Below, in pieces: positions 39,835-43,998 of a DNA stretch of 43,998 nt. Position 1 is the first letter of the stretch. Each line of letters opens with the position of its first letter. The stretch is taken from positions 1 through 43,998 of the forward strand of contig NAOQ01000226.1 in NCBI GenBank assembly GCA_002751075.1, read 5' to 3'. The position numbers were made by a program, and so were the translations under genes. Source of the DNA: Ichthyophonus hoferi. Its lineage: Eukaryota; Opisthokonta; Ichthyosporea; Ichthyophonida; Ichthyophonidae. The notes below the pieces were generated by a model. It worked only from the letters and a program-made list of their open reading frames with translations. It searched no databases and had not been told where the DNA came from.

Positions 39835-39866
<32 letters not shown>
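39835..39866. repeat. (TA)n microsatellite
   Basis: About 15 TA units lie between the convergent ends of PSME4 and the Ctr-type gene. Confidence 0.9.
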
Positions 39867-39868
<2 letters not shown>

Positions 39869-39981
39869 ATCATCTTTTTAATTATCTATCATAGGATATT
39901 ACTTTATGTAATACCATATCATACCATATTTTAATATTTTAATATTTAACTCCATGTATATACAAATATGCATGTAGAGAA

Positions 39982-41370
39982 TCAAGAGCACCCGTTACAT
40001 GCAGTAGAACTAACCGTCTCTACCTGCCGTTGTGGTTTTCCTCTGGTTCTAGAGGCTAAAGCACAAAAGAAATGGCCTGTGGTTAAGCCAAACACTACCA
40101 TAAATACTATCTGCCATGAATAAGTCATAGTAAGAAGCATAATCATATATCCTAGAAACACACTAACACAAAACAAAGTACTATTTAACAATAACTCGTC
40201 TATAGCAGGAGGTCTTTCTTCAAATAATTGTGCATCGTTTTGCCGGACCTGAAGGTCGGAGCGAAAATATAAAATAACTTGCACAAGAACGCCTAATAAA
40301 AATGTGCCTACACAAGCTATTCCGAATTTCCATCGTTGATCTAATACCACTCCCTCGAATAAATACACAATGCAAATATTCGTGCTGAATGTGAGTCCAT
40401 TTAACATGACCGTCCCTGACCCTAAACAGAAATGGTTCTGAGGCTCAACGGGCTGTCCATCCACAACCACACCGCTAAAAGTCGTTACCAAATCATGGTT
40501 GCTTCTTAGCTGCTCATAGTGAGGGGTCATTGGACAAGAATAAATATTTTGCCCATAATTAAACTGAGCATTGTGCTCATACACTGCATCCATATTACAA
40601 AATGGGCATTGGCGAATGGGTTGGACAGGGCCTGTCTTGGTCTCCTTAAACATCTCCGCTGCCTTCATCATATACTTTACAGGTTCCGCAAGCAACAATT
40701 CGGCATGATTCGTTGAGCAAGCATATATTTTTTGCTGTCCATTCCTTATAGAAACGTACGGAGATTTGTCTGATACCGCCATTCCACACACCGGACATAA
40801 TGTTTTTCCTGATGGTTGAACCTTTCCTTCCTTGACCGTCATTTTTTCACTCAGGGCTGTCGCGTTGTTTACTAATCTATCATAATGAGTCATCTGACAT
40901 GAATGTATTGCTTGGCCGTTTTTCAGAGGTAGGGCATGTTCCTTCACAGCATCCATTTTACAGAATGGACATTGTACGGTAGGACTAATAGGATGAAAAT
41001 CCGTTCCTGCTGCAGGTGGCGTAGTGGGCTCTCGGTATTGAAAAGGGTCTTTCTTAAGAGCATCCCCATGTGCCTTGGAGCATACGTAGATGGTCTGTGG
41101 CTGTGTGCCTGGCGTCGCTATCTCCACGTGTGGGCTCGCCTTAGTAGTAACCATACCACACACCGGACATAATATTTCGCCTGATGCTCTTGAATGTGAA
41201 TGCAATGTAATAGCATCTTGTCGTTGTTCTATATCCGAAGACATCCCTTGAGAAGGAATCACTTCATGACCTTGACCATGACCTTGTTGCCCACCATGAC
41301 GTGCACATGCTGCCACGAAAGCAACAAAATAAAATAAAACTAAAAAAACACTAATCTTCATAAATTTCAT
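39982..41370 (-). CDS. Ctr (SLC31)-type copper transporter with four-module YHS/TRASH-like Cys ectodomain
   Basis: This single open frame of 462 codons starts at the ATG at 41370-41368; the frame stays open upstream but has no earlier ATG. Residues 1-22 are a signal peptide, followed by a His/Gly/Gln-rich stretch (24-36). Four metal-site modules follow: CPVCGM 68-73 with C97/H101; CPFCKMDA 134-141 with C158/H162; CPVCGM 192-197 with C218/H222; CPFCNMDA 255-262 with C279/H284. Then come CLGSGTVMLNG (315-325) and a Ctr domain: TM1 about 346-368 after YLFEGVVLD, TM2 about 396-416 with M411-x3-M415, TM3 about 420-440 with G428-x3-G432, and a cytosolic tail ending CNGCS. Ctr proteins form trimers that pass Cu(I) through the Met rings of TM2 at the cell surface or on endosomes. 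The ectodomain probably gathers or hands over copper (inference). It has no introns, unlike its neighbours, and is richer in G+C. Confidence 0.9.
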   Translation of the reverse strand: MKFMKISVFLVLFYFVAFVAACARHGGQQGHGQGHEVIPSQGMSSDIEQRQDAITLHSHSRASGEILCPVCGMVTTKASPHVEIATPGTQPQTIYVCSKAHGDALKKDPFQYREPTTPPAAGTDFHPISPTVQCPFCKMDAVKEHALPLKNGQAIHSCQMTHYDRLVNNATALSEKMTVKEGKVQPSGKTLCPVCGMAVSDKSPYVSIRNGQQKIYACSTNHAELLLAEPVKYMMKAAEMFKETKTGPVQPIRQCPFCNMDAVYEHNAQFNYGQNIYSCPMTPHYEQLRSNHDLVTTFSGVVVDGQPVEPQNHFCLGSGTVMLNGLTFSTNICIVYLFEGVVLDQRWKFGIACVGTFLLGVLVQVILYFRSDLQVRQNDAQLFEERPPAIDELLLNSTLFCVSVFLGYMIMLLTMTYSWQIVFMVVFGLTTGHFFCALASRTRGKPQRQVETVSSTACNGCS

Positions 41371-41419
41371 TTTCGCCTCTACCACTTCCACCAATTACGA
41401 CACAAAAATGACATACACA

Positions 41420-41441
41420 TATATATTTATATAAATATATA
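41420..41441 (-). promoter_or_regulatory. TATA-like element upstream of the Ctr-type gene
   Basis: An A/T-only stretch containing TATATAAATA-like words lies 50-70 bases before the start codon on the minus strand. Such runs are common in this AT-rich DNA, so this is only a position-based suggestion. Confidence 0.3.
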
Positions 41442-41469
41442 ATTTGTAGAACCACTGGTGTATTTTACG

Positions 41470-41489
41470 TTGGTCAAATCATAAATAAA
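41470..41489. repeat. Upstream repeat element, copy 1
   Basis: The 20-base word 'ttggtcaaatcataaataaa' occurs here and again at 41915-41934. Weaker similarity extends on both sides (attttac before; a(c/g)tagct, then later gaaagaat and cgataaacta words after), which suggests a degenerate duplication of more than 100 bases. Both copies lie upstream of the Ctr-type gene. Confidence 0.75.
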
Positions 41490-41644
41490 GGTAGCTCAAT
41501 TTGTAATAATTGTTTAGATTTAGATTAGCACGAAATCGAAAGAATTCTCAGGAGTTATTAAATAATCCATTGCTATTTGTTGATAGGGAAAGGTTCGATA
41601 AACTAATAATGACTAATAGGAAGGCTTTCTTTATTTAGAAATAC

Positions 41645-41715
41645 CGTTGCTACTATTGTTGCTTTTATTATTATTACCATGGTTACCATTATTATCATTA
41701 TTATTATTATTGTTA

Positions 41716-41748
<33 letters not shown>

Positions 41749-41820
41749 GATTATTATTATTATTACTATTGTTATTATTATTATTATTACTATTAATATT
41801 GTCAGTATTATTACTATATT
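41645..41820. repeat. ATT trinucleotide microsatellite
   Basis: A (TTA)n array with TTG, TTACC and TGA interruptions sits between the two copies of the upstream repeat element. Confidence 0.9.
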
Positions 41821-41914
41821 AATTGTATTTTTGTTTCAACCAATTATAATATAGGAATTATGTACAATATATATATTATGAATAATTAGCATACCCATTT
41901 TAGTAGATTTTACC

Positions 41915-41934
41915 TTGGTCAAATCATAAATAAA
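41915..41934. repeat. Upstream repeat element, copy 2
   Basis: A perfect match to 41470-41489, in the same orientation, 445 bases further from the Ctr-type start codon. Confidence 0.75.
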
Positions 41935-42346
41935 ACTAGCTCCTCTTGTGAAAAATTTAGAACGTTAAATTGAAAGAATGATTAAGCCGGGGTATAAAAA
42001 ATGCATATTAGCTTATCGATAAACTAAAAGGAATGCATTATATATTTGTAATTGTTTCTATCAATATTACTATTTGTCTAGAACTATTCCAATTAGTACC
42101 TTTATTTTATTTTTGTGTTTACCTCATGTGTATAAGCTATATTCACACAAAGTATAATTATCAAAAGAGATAAGCAAAGGACTCTTGCCAAATATTACAT
42201 AATGCTTATTTTACAACACACATAAACCTTTTAAACATAAAGCTGATTTTATATTTTGATTATTAGTCATGACTAACCTGCTCCAGGTCAACGGCTTGTC
42301 TGATTGGAGGATACTGAATATAAACTATCGAATCATATAATTGTAT

Positions 42347-42567
42347 TTATTCCCTAATAACACCTGATTGGTAATAAGCCCTTATCAGTGGTTTGGATAA
42401 CGCCTGCTGCATGATAGTTAACGCCAGTACCACACTGAGGTTTACGTATGTGGATGCCTTTATTTGTACATGTACATTCTGTAGAGCCAAGCTGACAGAA
42501 ACTGAAGCTCTATCCTCGTTGGCGATTCCCAAATTTACAATGTAAGTTCTGTCTGAATGGACGTACC
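42347..42567 (-). CDS. Possible terminal exon, unknown protein
   Basis: On the minus strand the frame is open from a possible AG acceptor at 42569-42568 to a TAA at 42349-42347, about 73 codons. The product (DRTYIVNLGIANED, then SVSVSLALQNVHVQIKAS) reads as alternating polar and hydrophobic residues like a beta-rich domain and does not show the AT-driven bias of chance ORFs nearby. I recognise no family. No upstream exon could be joined with confidence, and it may equally be a gene fragment. Confidence 0.3.
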
Positions 42568-42723
42568 CTAAGATGGTTGGTTGTTGTTGTTAGAATTTTT
42601 TAGGCATGGTTTTATTAGCTCAATTAATTTAATAATTGGACGCTCGCTAATTGAGTTTATTAATATCCGACTTGGACTCTTGTCCTAGAACCGTAAAGAA
42701 TGTTATTCATGAAGGAAAATGCC

Positions 42724-42975
42724 TTAGTCAGGCAATAGGCCACCATAAGTTCTGTAATCTTGATTCTTCATTTTCTGTACAATCTCATTATGTACCAACA
42801 ACATAGCTTGATGTGTCTTGTAGCTTTTAGGATACAGTTTTTTCTCAATGAGATACATTGCAGACAACCAGTCTGCATATATCTTTACGCAGTCAATGTC
42901 AATACTTGAATTCTTGGAGCGAAGCGGTATGCAATTTTCCGGCAAATTATCGACATAACATGTTTTCACTTCCAC
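42724..42975 (-). CDS. ORF of 83 codons, unknown, possibly a fragment
   Basis: The ORF has an ATG and a TAA on the minus strand. The product is a charged, largely helical-looking sequence (KIYADWLSAMYLIEKK, then HNEIVQKMKNQDYRTYGG) with two Cys near the N-terminus. Codon use looks protein-like. It lies between the copia fossil and the exon-like block at 42347-42567, so it could be part of either or an independent relic. No motif is recognised. Confidence 0.3.
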   Translation of the reverse strand: MEVKTCYVDNLPENCIPLRSKNSSIDIDCVKIYADWLSAMYLIEKKLYPKSYKTHQAMLLVHNEIVQKMKNQDYRTYGGLLPD

Positions 42976-43029
42976 TTCTGGTCATAAAAAGAGCCACAAT
43001 CGATTGGACGTCCAGCTAGTAGATAATAT

Positions 43030-43430
43030 AACTAATGTAACTGCTGTGTTGCAGGTTGAGGTCGGCAGAAAAGTCAATCTCAGAGAAAGCATTGAGAATC
43101 AAAGGTGCTCTCTCGTATATAATGCACTGTTCAACAGTTGTTTTGAGGTAGTGGAGTAAACACATGGCCGTTCCCCAGGTTGCATTTGTTGGTTCTTTAT
43201 ATATTTTGCAAGGTAGCTGACTTCAAATTGGCAGTCAGGTTAGCTAGACTTTGCAATCCAGAGCAAACAGCTAATTAGGCTCTGTATATGGTTTTGTGCA
43301 TAGCTCAGACGGGGATTCTTATTGACTACTTCCTTGATATGCTCTGGCCAGATACTCAACCATTCACTTGCCCGTTTGACTAGTTCAAGTATGTACCGTG
43401 TGAGAGTTGAACATGTCCCTTTGTGTTACA
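43030..43430 (-). mobile_element. Ty1/copia retrotransposon fossil, 3' part of reverse transcriptase
   Basis: Minus-strand reading shows, in order, three blocks typical of the end of the copia reverse transcriptase: the 'SL(I/V)..LL(W/Y)(I/L)A' block, the 'VSYLA(K/R)Y' block followed by 'PTxxxW' and 'LHYLK', and the 'L.AFS..DF..DL' block that begins the linker to RNase H. The element is broken, with at least two breaks. I see no LTRs, integrase or gag in the window, so it is a short old remnant. Confidence 0.7.
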
Positions 43431-43998
43431 AGACCACCATTAACTCTGAATGAGCAAGTAATTCATAGTTCGTGTAGCTCAGCCGAAGTCCCGATAACAA
43501 GCAGATTATAAAATAGATTAGTCACTAGTTAAGTGCGTAGCGTTCGCATCCTATCTAGATAAATTGATTTGTTAATAAATAGTATGTCAGCGCTTACATT
43601 GGTGACCTAGCTAAAGAGTCCAATGAAAATACAATAATATTGGAGTATTCAAGATAATAACATAACATCAATCCTAGTGGGTCCCTGTAATCCTTTAGGA
43701 AATGTATTAGCTAATAAGAATCTTTCTGATTGGTCCCATTTAAAACAATGAATAAAATTACGCAGGGATTAATCATGATTAACACGCGATGAGCAAAGAT
43801 CCGTGAATCATAAATGGAAACATAAATAACTAATAAAGCCTTCGCTTTCGCTTATCCAGGCTACATTTGTGCTCATACCATCAAAAACGAAACAACTCAT
43901 AATACACACAAAACTTTGCATTTGCTTATTTGATTAAACAATATCAGAATATAGATGTATATAATCATCGTATTTTTATTGTAATGTTTATTTTCCCA
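43431..43998. other. AT-rich end of window, nothing recognised
   Basis: There is no exon-like block and no repeat end that can be defined. If the copia fossil is longer than its recognisable part, its 5' portion would lie here, but I could not see it. Confidence 0.4.

Noticed and set aside
40519-41172. Plus-strand ORFs within the Ctr-type gene
   Set aside because: Shadows of the minus-strand coding frame, which has the clear domain content.
41590-41605. GGTTCGA word suggestive of a tRNA T-arm
   Set aside because: No matching acceptor, D or anticodon arms around it.

Overview
The window is eukaryotic DNA: AT-rich, with GT-AG introns, abundant simple repeats, AATAAA signals and a scaffold gap. 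A metazoan-type PA200 and an H-type-lectin-like protein suggest an early-branching animal (a sponge is my best guess) or a close unicellular relative. I cannot fix the species from the sequence.

Layout. (1) 207-1385, plus strand: the last three exons of a gene for a beta-sandwich repeat protein resembling H-type lectins; its 5' part lies outside the window. (2) 1386-8290: about 7 kb of AT-rich DNA with no gene I can support. (3) 8460-9880: a coding-like island richer in G+C (open 8740-9303, no recognised family), followed by a small ATG-initiated ORF. (4) 11557-38924, plus strand: a complete 45-exon gene for proteasome activator PA200/Blm10 (PSME4). I assembled it exon by exon against the human protein from memory. 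All exon phases are compatible and the product is about 1,833 residues, against 1,843 in human. Its introns carry many microsatellites; intron 2 contains a GTAT array broken by an N gap (12885-13749). (5) 39982-41370, minus strand, tail-to-tail with PSME4: an intronless gene for a 462-residue protein with a signal peptide, four Cys/His modules of CPVCGM / CPFCxMDA type and a C-terminal three-helix Ctr (SLC31) copper-transporter domain. (6) 41400-42300: the upstream region of that gene, with a 20-bp element repeated 445 bp apart and an ATT microsatellite. (7) 42347-43998: coding-like fragments on the minus strand and a broken Ty1/copia reverse-transcriptase fossil.

The strongest candidate for something undescribed is the Ctr transporter with the tandem YHS/TRASH-like ectodomain. 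It looks like a one-polypeptide copper capture and uptake device: four thiol/imidazole sites outside, the MxxxM selectivity motif in TM2, GxxxG in TM3, and a terminal CNGC on the cytosolic side. A second point is that PSME4 keeps its C-terminal YYA gate-opening motif but lacks the Asn-Phe pair reported to bind acetyl-lysine and the basic KKRKR stretch of the human protein. I see no functional link between the neighbouring genes.
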